This document shows, in pieces, positions 16,248-24,426 of a stretch of DNA of 49,306 nt. The DNA is from Rhodanobacteraceae bacterium (GTDB lineage Bacteria; Acidobacteriota; Terriglobia; Terriglobales; Acidobacteriaceae): assembly GCA_025350865.1 (NCBI GenBank), contig JANXWZ010000160.1, forward strand, positions 1 through 49,306, given 5' to 3'. Below the pieces are notes generated by a model. It was not told the DNA's origin, ran no database searches, and saw only the letters and a program-made list of their open reading frames with translations. Position 1 is the stretch's first letter. Every line of letters begins with the position of its first letter. The position numbers and the translations under genes are program-made.

Positions 16248-17609
16248 ATTCAACCGATTAACCGCAGGTCATTTGTTCAGTCTGCTGCCAAAACCGCTGG
16301 TTTGGCCGCTTTTGCCACACGCCTTCAACCACTCTTTGCTCAAGCACAGACACCCGCTCGTCGCTCTCCGAACGACAACATCAACCTCGCTCTCATCGGC
16401 GCGGGCGGCCAGGGCCAGAGCGACACTCGCTGGGCGGTCCAGGTTCCCGGCGTAAAGCTCGTAGCGGTCGCCGACTGCTACAACGGTCGCCTCGTTCACT
16501 CCAAAGAGCTCTGGGGCAATGACCTCTTCACCACACGCGATTACCGCGAGATCCTTGCCCGGCCCGATGTCGATGCTGTCCTGATTGCCACGCCCGACCA
16601 CTGGCACAAGACTGCCGCCATCGACGCGATGCGCGCCGGCAAAGACGTTTACCTCGAAAAGCCGATGATCCACATCCACGCCGACGGCCCGGAGATCATC
16701 GAAGCAGCCCGCGCCACCAACCGCATTTTGCAGGTCGGCAGCCAGCGCGTCAGCTCCATCGTGTACGCCAAGGCCAAGGAACTCCTGGCCTCCGGCGCCA
16801 TCGGCAAGTTGAACATGGTAAGCGCTCGCTGGGACCGCAATTCCTCCCAGGGCGCATGGAACTACACCGTCCCCCTGGACGCGTCGCCCGAGACGTGCGA
16901 CTGGCCGCGCTTCCTCGGCTCCGCGCCCAAAATCCCTTTCTCCGCCGAACGCTTCTTCCAGTGGCGCAAGTGGAAAGACTACGGCTCCGGCGTGGCCGGC
17001 GACCTGTTCGTCCATTTGTTCAGTGGCACTCACTTCATCACAGGGTCGAACGGCCCCACCCGCGCGATGGCTACCGGCGGCCTGCGCTATTGGAAGGACG
17101 GCCGCGACGCCAACGACGTGCTGCTCGCGCTGCTCGACTACCCCGAAGGCTTCAACCTTAGCCTGCGAGTGAACTTCGTCGACGGCGGCGAGGAGAGCGA
17201 AGGCTTCCTCTTCACCGGTTCCGAAGGCCAGATGGAAATTGTCGGCAAGACCAATTCCGTCACCGTCACCCGTGTCCCATTGGCGAAGGAACCGGGCTAT
17301 TCCATCGGCACCTTTACTAACGCGATGCAGGCCCAGACCCTCGCCGAGTACCGCAAAAAATATCCCGTCGAGCATCCCAGCGGTCCGCCGCCGCAAAACG
17401 TAGAAACCTTCGCGGCGCCGGCCGGCTACTCGGATAGCTTCGACCACTTCACCAACTTCTTCGCCTCGGTCCGCAGCCGCAAGCAGCCGGTAGAAGACGC
17501 CACCTTCGGCTTCCGCGCCGCCGGTGCCGCTCTGCTGGCCAATATGAGCGCGGAGCGCGACAGCATCATCCACTGGGACCCGAAGTTGATGAAAATCGTA
17601 AATACTTAA
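16248..17609 (+). CDS. Tat-exported Gfo/Idh/MocA-family oxidoreductase, probable AUU start
   Basis: A protein of 453 residues if translation begins at ATT 16248. The in-frame sequence reads QPINRRSFVQSAAKTAGLAA, a Tat signal with twin arginines, ending near FAQAQ; starting at TTG 16302 would delete the twin arginines. The frame is closed by TGA at 16215. The NAD(P)-binding fold follows (LALIGAGGQGQSD, about residues 47-59), then ATPDHWHKTAAIDAM, the family EKPM motif with the active-site Lys, and the C-terminal oxidoreductase domain. The family oxidises or epimerises sugars and cyclitols; Tat-exported members carry a tightly bound cofactor. Substrate unknown. Confidence 0.85.
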   Translation: MQPINRRSFVQSAAKTAGLAAFATRLQPLFAQAQTPARRSPNDNINLALIGAGGQGQSDTRWAVQVPGVKLVAVADCYNGRLVHSKELWGNDLFTTRDYREILARPDVDAVLIATPDHWHKTAAIDAMRAGKDVYLEKPMIHIHADGPEIIEAARATNRILQVGSQRVSSIVYAKAKELLASGAIGKLNMVSARWDRNSSQGAWNYTVPLDASPETCDWPRFLGSAPKIPFSAERFFQWRKWKDYGSGVAGDLFVHLFSGTHFITGSNGPTRAMATGGLRYWKDGRDANDVLLALLDYPEGFNLSLRVNFVDGGEESEGFLFTGSEGQMEIVGKTNSVTVTRVPLAKEPGYSIGTFTNAMQAQTLAEYRKKYPVEHPSGPPPQNVETFAAPAGYSDSFDHFTNFFASVRSRKQPVEDATFGFRAAGAALLANMSAERDSIIHWDPKLMKIVNT

Positions 17610-17691
17610 CACCGATTTACACCGATTGAACCGATCAAGAACGATAAGACCCGACGTCTTCGATCCGTTCCATCGGTGTAATCGGTGTTAA
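17606..17691. repeat. Inverted repeat of about 10-base units between convergent genes
   Basis: Left arm 17606-17636 is a degenerate ~10-mer repeat (TTAACACCGA, TTTACACCGA, TTGAACCGATC) and right arm 17662-17691 is its reverse complement with two mismatches and one gap. It fills most of the gap between two convergent genes, overlaps the oxidoreductase stop codon, and could terminate transcription from both sides. No T-tract is present. Confidence 0.7.
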
Positions 17692-17710
17692 GCCTTGTCT
17701 TTGTCTTGCT

Positions 17711-19000
17711 TTACTCGTACTTCAGCGTCTCCACCGGATCCAGCCCGGCCGCACGGTTCGCCGGCAGCGTCCCGAAGATGACGCCTACTACCACCGAGGT
17801 CATCAGCGCAATCACCGCCGACCACCATGTCGTCGGGATCGCGGCTCCGGTAAAGAAATTAAGCGACAACGGAACCGCCAGCCCCAAAGCCGTACCCACT
17901 ACGCCGCCCGAGAGCGAAAGAAATACCGCCTCTGTAAGGAACTGCAGCCGAATCTCCCTGCTCGTCGCCCCGAGCGCCTTGCGGATGCCGATCTCCCGCA
18001 GCCGCGACTGCACATTCGCCAGCATCGAGTTCATAATGCCCACGCCCGACACCACCAGCGTAATGAATGCCGCCGCCAGCAGCACATAGGTCAACGCGTT
18101 GGCGATCTTGCCCATCACGCTCAAAATCTCGGTCAGCGTCTCCGCGTGGTAGACGCTTGAAGGCCGGTGGCGAGCCTTGATGATGTCCAAAATCCGCTTC
18201 GCCGATGGCTCGACATCGATTGAATTCGCTACTGTAAAGAAAATCTGCTTCAGGTTATCCGTACCCTGAAAGTACCGCGCCACGGGATATGGAATCAGCA
18301 TCGTCTGGTTCGAAATCTCCGACTGCCCAAACGTCTCCGTACCCTCTTTGAAGACGCCGATGATCGTGAACGGGATGCCGGAAATCGAAAGCGTCTTGCC
18401 TACCGCAGCGTCCGGCGAGCCGTACAGCTCTTTCGCAAACGGGAGCACTATGTCAGCAACCTTGGTATGCGCGGCGGAATCCTGGTCGTCGAAGAACCGC
18501 CCCGCCAGAATCTTGAGGTTGCGCACCTGCTTGTACTGCGGCGACACGCCCAGCAGCATGGTGTCCTTGGTCACGCCGCTACCCATCGAGATGCGGTCGT
18601 GAAACTCCAGCATGGGCGAGGACGCGATGATCCCCGGGACCTGGTCGATCACGGCCGTCATATCTTCGCGCGTCATGGAGTCGGCGACGGCCGTATTGTC
18701 CGGTCCGGCTACCGTCCCGCCCACAAACTGCATCTCGATCATGTTCGGCCCGATGCCCGAAATCTGATCCAGCGCATACTGCTTGCCCGTCAACCCGACC
18801 GTCACCACCAGCACGATCGAGGCCGACCCAATCACCATGCCGAGCATCGTCAGCAGGAACCGCGCCTTCGACGCCTTGAAACTGTCGATGGCCAGCTTGA
18901 CCGTCTCGCGCAACGCAATCGTCGAGTTCGCACTCCGCAGCGTCGCGTCGAACGTGCTCGTGTCATTCACCATCGGCTTTTGAGTGGTCGCGGTTGCCAT
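17711..19000 (-). CDS. MacB/FtsX-family ABC transporter permease
   Basis: A protein of 429 residues. Layout: a cytoplasmic N-terminus, a helix at about 47-70 (FLLTMLGMVIGSASIVLVVTV), a large periplasmic MacB-type core domain (about 70-300), then three helices: one at about 300-325 (YVLLAAAFITLVVSGVGIMN) and two in the last 90 residues. The cytoplasmic motif REIGIRKALGA and the terminal ANRAAGLDPVETLKYE are hallmarks of the family. Such permeases work with a MacB- or LolD-like ATPase and often a membrane-fusion protein to move substrates from the periplasm through an outer-membrane channel or to export lipoproteins. No ATPase or fusion protein is adjacent, so it is an orphan permease here. Confidence 0.92.
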   Translation of the reverse strand: MATATTQKPMVNDTSTFDATLRSANSTIALRETVKLAIDSFKASKARFLLTMLGMVIGSASIVLVVTVGLTGKQYALDQISGIGPNMIEMQFVGGTVAGPDNTAVADSMTREDMTAVIDQVPGIIASSPMLEFHDRISMGSGVTKDTMLLGVSPQYKQVRNLKILAGRFFDDQDSAAHTKVADIVLPFAKELYGSPDAAVGKTLSISGIPFTIIGVFKEGTETFGQSEISNQTMLIPYPVARYFQGTDNLKQIFFTVANSIDVEPSAKRILDIIKARHRPSSVYHAETLTEILSVMGKIANALTYVLLAAAFITLVVSGVGIMNSMLANVQSRLREIGIRKALGATSREIRLQFLTEAVFLSLSGGVVGTALGLAVPLSLNFFTGAAIPTTWWSAVIALMTSVVVGVIFGTLPANRAAGLDPVETLKYE

Positions 19001-19122
19001 AAGAATATGACTCTTAGACTCATCATCCTATCGCAGAGATTCGCTCAATCGTGCCATCCACCCCGTTTCCTGCTAACCTTTTGCTATGAGCCCGCGGCCG
19101 CCAAAGCCGCGAACCCGCACGC

Positions 19123-19212
19123 GGAAGAGTGGCCGAGTGGTTGATGGCTCCAGTCTTGAAAACTGGCGTACCTGAAAGGGTATCGGGGGTTCGAATCCCT
19201 CCTCTTCCGCCA
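19123..19212 (+). tRNA. tRNA-Ser (anticodon TGA)
   Basis: A 90-nt class-II tRNA: acceptor GGAAGAG/CTCTTCC with discriminator G and encoded CCA, anticodon arm CCAGT-CTTGAAA-ACTGG (anticodon TGA, reads UCA), a long variable arm and T-arm GGGGG-TTCGAAT-CCCTC (one mismatch or wobble). It marks the change from mixed core genes to the carbohydrate region. Confidence 0.96.
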
Positions 19213-19431
19213 ACTTTCCTCTAATGAATAACTTACATGAGATATTTTTGTGGGTTGTCGAGTTGGTGTGCCAATCTCACGGATGAGCGCGGAGCTTGAG
19301 CCTCGGCAGAAGCATCATCGTACTTTTCCAAGCGATGTTCAGGTAGCGACACGGCATAAGCCTCAAGGGCTACATGTCAACTTCGGCTCAACGGCGGTAT
19401 AGTTTCAGCGGGGAGTCTCAAAGAATATTCC

Positions 19432-20574
19432 GTGTACCTACCTTCCTCCTTCCGTTGCCTCGCGGTCCTGGCACTCATCTTTTTGAGCGTCCCAGTGTGT
19501 GCTCAGTCAACTGCGACCTCTATGAAGCCGTCGGCCGCCGCCTCCTCCTCATCAGCGGCGCAGGAGATGCAGTTCTCCGATCTACCGACTTTTTCCGTCG
19601 CGGGCGTCACCGATTGGACAGCCGTGGGCGGCCACGGCTCAGACACCACCCTGAAAACGACGGAGTCACTGGCCACGGCGACTGCGGCCTTGAAGCCAAA
19701 TGGATCTGCTTCAGGTAATGCATCGCCTTCAAATCCGGGTAACGTTACGCAGGCCGATACCTACCGTCTTTCTGGGCAGCGCTTCGAGGCGGTCGGCGAT
19801 TCTCTGGCCGCAGTCAACGCGTTTGAGCGTGCTGCCACCCTTGATCCGTCGGAATCAAACTACTTCGCGTGGGGTTCTGAACTACTGCTGCATCGAGCAA
19901 TTTGGCAGGCGGAAGGTGTATTCAGGAAAGGTGTCGAGGCATTCCCCAAGTCGGTGCGCATGAATACGGCGCTAGGCACTGCCCTCTTCTCTGGTGCTCG
20001 CTACGACGAGGCCGCACAGCGCCTTTGCATCGCTTCGGACCTCGACCCCAAGGCCGCTGAGCCATATCTCTTCATGGGGAAGATGCAAATCATCGCTCCT
20101 GACGCTCTGCCCTGCATCGAACCCCATCTGTCTCGGTTCGTCAGGCAACAGCCCATGGATTCTGTGGCCAACTACCTCTATGCCATGGCTCTTCTGAAGA
20201 ATCAGGAAATCGTGCCGAACGCCGACACGGTGCAGCGCGCGACATCGCTGCTCGAGCACGCAGTCGCGATCAATACGCAGTACGGCGATGCCTACCTGGA
20301 ACTTGGCATCCTGGCAAGCGGGCAGCACAACAATCAGCAAGCCATCCGCTACTACACGAGAGCAATTGAGTCGACGCCATCGCTGGCTGACGCCCACTAT
20401 CGCCTGGGTGTTCTTTATGATCGGACGGGCGAGCACGAGAAGGCGAAGCAGGAGTTTCAACTCCACGACCAGATCAAGCAGCGACAAGCTGCAATCACGG
20501 AGCAACAACGCCGCGACATCAAGCAGTTCCTCTTCGCGAAGCCGGATAGTGCAACCCCAGCCCGCGAGCCATAA
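19432..20574 (+). CDS. Exported TPR-repeat protein
   Basis: A protein of 380 residues starting at a GTG at 19432, with signal peptide SFRCLAVLALIFLSVPVCAQ. Residues 49-82 form a distinct block (DLPTFSVAGVTDWTAVGGHG) before the repeats. TPR units run from about 107 to 350, and residues 138-154 carry the signature LDPSESNYFAWGSELLLH, also found in the TPR protein at 32582. TPR superhelices bind peptides or partner proteins; no enzyme domain is present. The gene is convergent with the ASPIC gene (9 bp apart). The start has no clear ribosome binding site, so the N-terminus is somewhat uncertain. Confidence 0.82.
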   Translation: MYLPSSFRCLAVLALIFLSVPVCAQSTATSMKPSAAASSSSAAQEMQFSDLPTFSVAGVTDWTAVGGHGSDTTLKTTESLATATAALKPNGSASGNASPSNPGNVTQADTYRLSGQRFEAVGDSLAAVNAFERAATLDPSESNYFAWGSELLLHRAIWQAEGVFRKGVEAFPKSVRMNTALGTALFSGARYDEAAQRLCIASDLDPKAAEPYLFMGKMQIIAPDALPCIEPHLSRFVRQQPMDSVANYLYAMALLKNQEIVPNADTVQRATSLLEHAVAINTQYGDAYLELGILASGQHNNQQAIRYYTRAIESTPSLADAHYRLGVLYDRTGEHEKAKQEFQLHDQIKQRQAAITEQQRRDIKQFLFAKPDSATPAREP

Positions 20575-20583
20575 CGTCGAAGG

Positions 20584-22368
20584 CTAGGTGCTCTGCTTCG
20601 GCTGATAGCTGGAGATGATCCCGTGGCCCTCGCGGATAGTGACGATCTGGTTGGCCTTTAGCTTTGGAAAGCGCTCGATCTTTTGTGTTGTTGGCCATTT
20701 CACTTCAATCATGTCCACGACCTCAGTTTTCCCCAGGCCAAAGTGGAGACGCAGATCGCTCTGCGACATGACGCTGGTCCCGCTGTTCACCTCGTCCATC
20801 TGAATGTGTTTACCGGTAATCACGCGCACACGCGCTCCGATTGCCGTTCGATTGCATAAAGTCCCGACCAGCTTTACTTTGATCCAGTTCTGTTTATTGC
20901 CACCCTCATTGCGCAGCAGCGAAGGCAGATCATTCAGGTTCAGCACCAGAATATCCATGCAGCCGTTGTTGAGATAGTCTCCAAACGCTGCGCCCCTGCT
21001 GGAGAACTTCTCACCGATCCCAGGCCCCATCTCCGAAGACACATCCTTGAAGGTTCCATTGCCGCGATTCTTGTAGACCAGACGTTGGTTCTTGAACGAC
21101 TCGCCAGAGTTGTATTGGTCCACCTCGGGATACACATGACCGTTCACCTGTACCAGGTCCGCCCATCCATCGTTGTCCACGTCAATGAACCCGCACCCCC
21201 ATGCGACATATTTGTTGTTTACGCCGATCCCGGAAGGAAGAGTTACGTCGGTAAAGGTGCCGTCGCCGTTGTTGTGATACATGTTGCAGGTGTCGTCGAC
21301 AAAGTTGGTCTTGAAGATGTCGAACCAACCGTCGCAGTCGTAGTCGGCGACGGCGACACCCATGCCGGCCTGCTCGTGGCCGTCCTCGTTGTAGGCGCAT
21401 CCCGCCATCACGGCCACGTCGGTAAATGTTCCGTCGTGATTATTTTTGAAGAGGATGCTGGGTTCGGAATCGACTGCGATGTAGATGTCCGGCCAGCCAT
21501 CGTTGTCGAAGTCGTAAGACACCGATGTGATGGAATATCTCGGCCCTGGTTTGAGGATTCCGGATTTCTCGGAAACATCGGTGAAGGTGCCATCGCCATT
21601 GTTGCGATAGAGAATGTTGGTGTCTGCGGGAAGACCGCGCGGACCACACATAATCGGGATACCCTTCCACTGGCAGTATTGGGTCTCGCTCGCCTTTGGT
21701 ATCTTGTCCGGATCAATTTTGATGTAGTTACAAACAAATAGATCGAGGTGGCCATCCCGGTCATAGTCCAGAAAGCTACAGCCAGCCCCCCAGCGGCCTT
21801 TCTCCTGGTACAGCCCGGCTTTCTTCGTCACGTCGGTAAACGTGCCGTTGCCATTGTTATGGAACAGCATATTGTGCCCCAGAAAACAGCAGAACAAATC
21901 GTCCCATCCATCGTTGTCATAGTCACCCACGCAAACCCCGGTTTGCCAGCCGGTGATGCCCAATCCGGATTTCTCCGTCACATCGGTAAAGGTTCCGTCA
22001 CGATTGTTCTTGAATAGGTGTGATGTGGGAGCCTTGCCCGGTGGCCAGACGGTATCGAGCCGATTGCCGTTGGTCAGATAAATGTCCAGCCAACCGTCGT
22101 TGTCATGGTCAAAGAAAGCCAGCCCACTTCCCTTGGTCTCAATGATCGAACGCTTGTGGTCAACGCCGCCCCACACGTTGGGAACGTTCAACCCGGCCTC
22201 TTTCGCGACATCAACAAACTGCACACCGATGCCAACTGCTGGGGTTTCAGCGGCTTCAACAGACAATGCGTGTTTCCATCGCCACAGTGGCGTTGCAAGC
22301 GCTTCGGTCAATGCGCTACCCATCACAAGCAACGACGAACCAAGAAAGCGACGACGGGGAAAAATCAT
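20584..22368 (-). CDS. Tat-exported FG-GAP/ASPIC-UnbV (CRTAC1-like) repeat protein
   Basis: A protein of 594 residues from the ATG at 22368, which has AGGTG six bases upstream; a GTG three codons earlier is the alternative. The N-terminus PRRRFLGSSLLVMGSALTE is a Tat signal. I count seven Asp-rich calcium-binding-type repeats of the form DxDxDGxxD (for example VGDYDNDGWDDLF, FLDYDRDGHLDLF, FIDVDNDGWADL), as expected for a seven-bladed propeller, each followed by NNGDGTFTDVT. The C-terminus (about 495-575) is the ASPIC/UnbV domain with GARVRVITGKHIQM and LRLHFGLGK. It is the last gene of a three-gene operon, 36 bp after the TPR gene. Role unknown; likely a periplasmic or surface binding protein. 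Confidence 0.92.
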   Translation of the reverse strand: MIFPRRRFLGSSLLVMGSALTEALATPLWRWKHALSVEAAETPAVGIGVQFVDVAKEAGLNVPNVWGGVDHKRSIIETKGSGLAFFDHDNDGWLDIYLTNGNRLDTVWPPGKAPTSHLFKNNRDGTFTDVTEKSGLGITGWQTGVCVGDYDNDGWDDLFCCFLGHNMLFHNNGNGTFTDVTKKAGLYQEKGRWGAGCSFLDYDRDGHLDLFVCNYIKIDPDKIPKASETQYCQWKGIPIMCGPRGLPADTNILYRNNGDGTFTDVSEKSGILKPGPRYSITSVSYDFDNDGWPDIYIAVDSEPSILFKNNHDGTFTDVAVMAGCAYNEDGHEQAGMGVAVADYDCDGWFDIFKTNFVDDTCNMYHNNGDGTFTDVTLPSGIGVNNKYVAWGCGFIDVDNDGWADLVQVNGHVYPEVDQYNSGESFKNQRLVYKNRGNGTFKDVSSEMGPGIGEKFSSRGAAFGDYLNNGCMDILVLNLNDLPSLLRNEGGNKQNWIKVKLVGTLCNRTAIGARVRVITGKHIQMDEVNSGTSVMSQSDLRLHFGLGKTEVVDMIEVKWPTTQKIERFPKLKANQIVTIREGHGIISSYQPKQST

Positions 22369-22404
22369 AAATTGCACCTGTTCTCGGGAGTAAGTCTCAA
22401 CGCA

Positions 22405-24426
22405 TCATAGCGTCTTTTCTGCCAGATTCCGGGCCAGTTGAAACACCTGCAGTCGCTCCCTGATCCCCATGGCACCCTTACTCTTCACGGGATCGTCGCT
22501 CGCTCCATCGAGGGCGCTCTCAATACGCTGCATGTCCAGTCCACCTGGGGCTCCATTATTCCTAAACCTCTGCAGCACTTCGCGCGCCTTGGTGACCTGA
22601 CCTGTCTGGAAGTAGAAAAATCCCAGCGTGGAATAGCTTCCGGGCCACTCTGGCATCAGGTCCACCGCCCTCTCCAGATCATCACCAGCCGTTGCGGTCC
22701 CACCTTCCAACACGGCGACCAATCCAAGGCCCCAGTAGATCTTGCCCGACCCTGGTACCCGCGTCTGACCTTGCTGCAGCGTTTGCCTGGCCGCTGCAAT
22801 CTGGTTCTGCTGCAATTCAAGCAGGGCTAACGACAAGTACGCCTGGTCGTTGTCCGGATTTCGCGCCAGGGCACTACGGTAGAGTTCCTCAGCCTTCTCC
22901 GTCTCGCCTAAATGCGCGTCAATGTCCGCTACCAGCGATGCATACGAGTCATCCTTGCGTCCCGCCTCGCTGATTGCCTCCGCTGCCTTTCTTGCACTCG
23001 AGAAGTTGCCCTTGCGAAAGTATGCCGTTGCGAGGTCAAACTTGGTGTCATCGGCATCTGGCATTCTCTCTAACGCCCTCTGAAACTGGGCGATGGCGTC
23101 GTCGTAGAGACCATGGCGAGCCAACAAGACACCCAGCCCCGTCATTGTTCTCACGTCCTCTGGGTGCTGTTGATCAAACGATGAAATCGCCTCGCGGGCT
23201 TTGGCTACTTTCTTTGTCTTCAGGTAGGCATCGGCCAAGGCGTAGGAGACCGCCGCCTGGTCGGGATGCGCGTTACTCTCCTCTTCCAGGCTCGCCACGT
23301 CCTGCTGCGCGCGCTCCGTGGCAGTTAGCTGCGAGCGGCTGTCAAGATAGTCCAGCAAATGGTCATACGGATGAGCCGAGTCCGTTGGCACCTTCGAAAG
23401 TCTCTGGAATTCCGCGAGGTCCTGTTCCGCTGCTGGTCCGTTCTGCAGCTTCTTCTCTGCCATGGCCAGCTTGTAATAGCCTGCCGCCGCAGCCGGACTT
23501 ACCTTCACGTAGCGAAGCAGCAAACCACGTGCCTCTGCATAGCGCTTTGCATCCATGCGTAGGTTTGCCAGCTCGAGCAGAGCCGCCGGATAATCCGCAT
23601 GGGCTCGCAACACCTTCGTGAGGATGGTCTCTGCGGTTGCGGTGTCGCCCTGTAGCTTGGCAACGTAGGCAAGCTGGAAGAGGCAGAAGCTGTCGTTGGG
23701 CTCGATCTTCAAACCTTCGTTGAAGTTGGCCTTGGCTTCCGCAAATCTACCCAGATAGGTGTGTGCCATTCCGAGATAGGCGTGGTCCTCAACAGCCTTT
23801 CGCTGTTTTGCCAGCGCGACGAAGACCTCAATGGACCGCTCTATTTTGTCCGACTTGAAGTAGCACTCCCCGATCGCGGTTTGCAGGTCCATGCGTTGCG
23901 GCGCAATGATTAAGGCCTCTTCGAGTAAGGGAATTGCATCTTCAAAATACTTCCGCGACATCGAGATCTCAGCCATCAGGTACAGCACGTCGACGTTCTT
24001 TGGCGCCAGCTTCCTCGCTCTCACCAACGTATCCAATGCGTCGAGTGGTCGTGACTCCTTCGACTGCACCTGCGCCAGAAGATACAAGGTCGCTGCAGTA
24101 TCTTCAGGTTGCGGCGACAACTTGCCAGCCTCGCTAAGCGCCCTCTCAGCCTTCGGGTACTCACCAAGGTGCAGATACACCTGCCCGAGGTTGAACAGGA
24201 TTGCGAATTTGCCCGGCTCTTCCGCGTTCGCTTTCTCCAGCAACAAGCCAGCGGCTTTATAGTTGTTCCTGGTTGCGAGTTGCAGGGCCTCAGATAGATG
24301 CCGCTGTGCGTTTGCCAGCATCTTTGCAGGCGGAACCGGCGATTCTGTCTGGGCGAATCCTACAGCGCAGCCAAGTAGGCAACACGCTAACGCGGTGACT
24401 GGATTTGAAGATCGCAATGCTCTCAT
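22405..24426 (-). CDS. Large exported TPR protein, possible lipoprotein
   Basis: A protein of 673 residues. The signal region ALACCLLGCAVGFAQ can be read as a lipobox (LLGC, Cys20) or as a normal cleavage after GFA. Nearly the whole mature part is consecutive tetratricopeptide repeats, more than a dozen, for example LFNLGQVYLHLGEYPKAERA and VSYALADAYLKTKKVAKARE. It overlaps the preceding ASPIC/TPR fusion gene by four bases (24423-24426), so the pair is translationally coupled and probably works together. It has no catalytic domain; a scaffold role is inferred. Confidence 0.88.
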   Translation of the reverse strand: MRALRSSNPVTALACCLLGCAVGFAQTESPVPPAKMLANAQRHLSEALQLATRNNYKAAGLLLEKANAEEPGKFAILFNLGQVYLHLGEYPKAERALSEAGKLSPQPEDTAATLYLLAQVQSKESRPLDALDTLVRARKLAPKNVDVLYLMAEISMSRKYFEDAIPLLEEALIIAPQRMDLQTAIGECYFKSDKIERSIEVFVALAKQRKAVEDHAYLGMAHTYLGRFAEAKANFNEGLKIEPNDSFCLFQLAYVAKLQGDTATAETILTKVLRAHADYPAALLELANLRMDAKRYAEARGLLLRYVKVSPAAAAGYYKLAMAEKKLQNGPAAEQDLAEFQRLSKVPTDSAHPYDHLLDYLDSRSQLTATERAQQDVASLEEESNAHPDQAAVSYALADAYLKTKKVAKAREAISSFDQQHPEDVRTMTGLGVLLARHGLYDDAIAQFQRALERMPDADDTKFDLATAYFRKGNFSSARKAAEAISEAGRKDDSYASLVADIDAHLGETEKAEELYRSALARNPDNDQAYLSLALLELQQNQIAAARQTLQQGQTRVPGSGKIYWGLGLVAVLEGGTATAGDDLERAVDLMPEWPGSYSTLGFFYFQTGQVTKAREVLQRFRNNGAPGGLDMQRIESALDGASDDPVKSKGAMGIRERLQVFQLARNLAEKTL

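Noticed and set aside
16302..17609. TTG start at 16302 for the Gfo/Idh/MocA gene
   Set aside because: It would remove the twin-arginine signal and has no ribosome binding site.
19123..19431. tRNA-Ser as the attachment site of a genomic island covering the carbohydrate region
   Set aside because: No integrase or direct repeat of the tRNA end is visible, and composition does not change abruptly.
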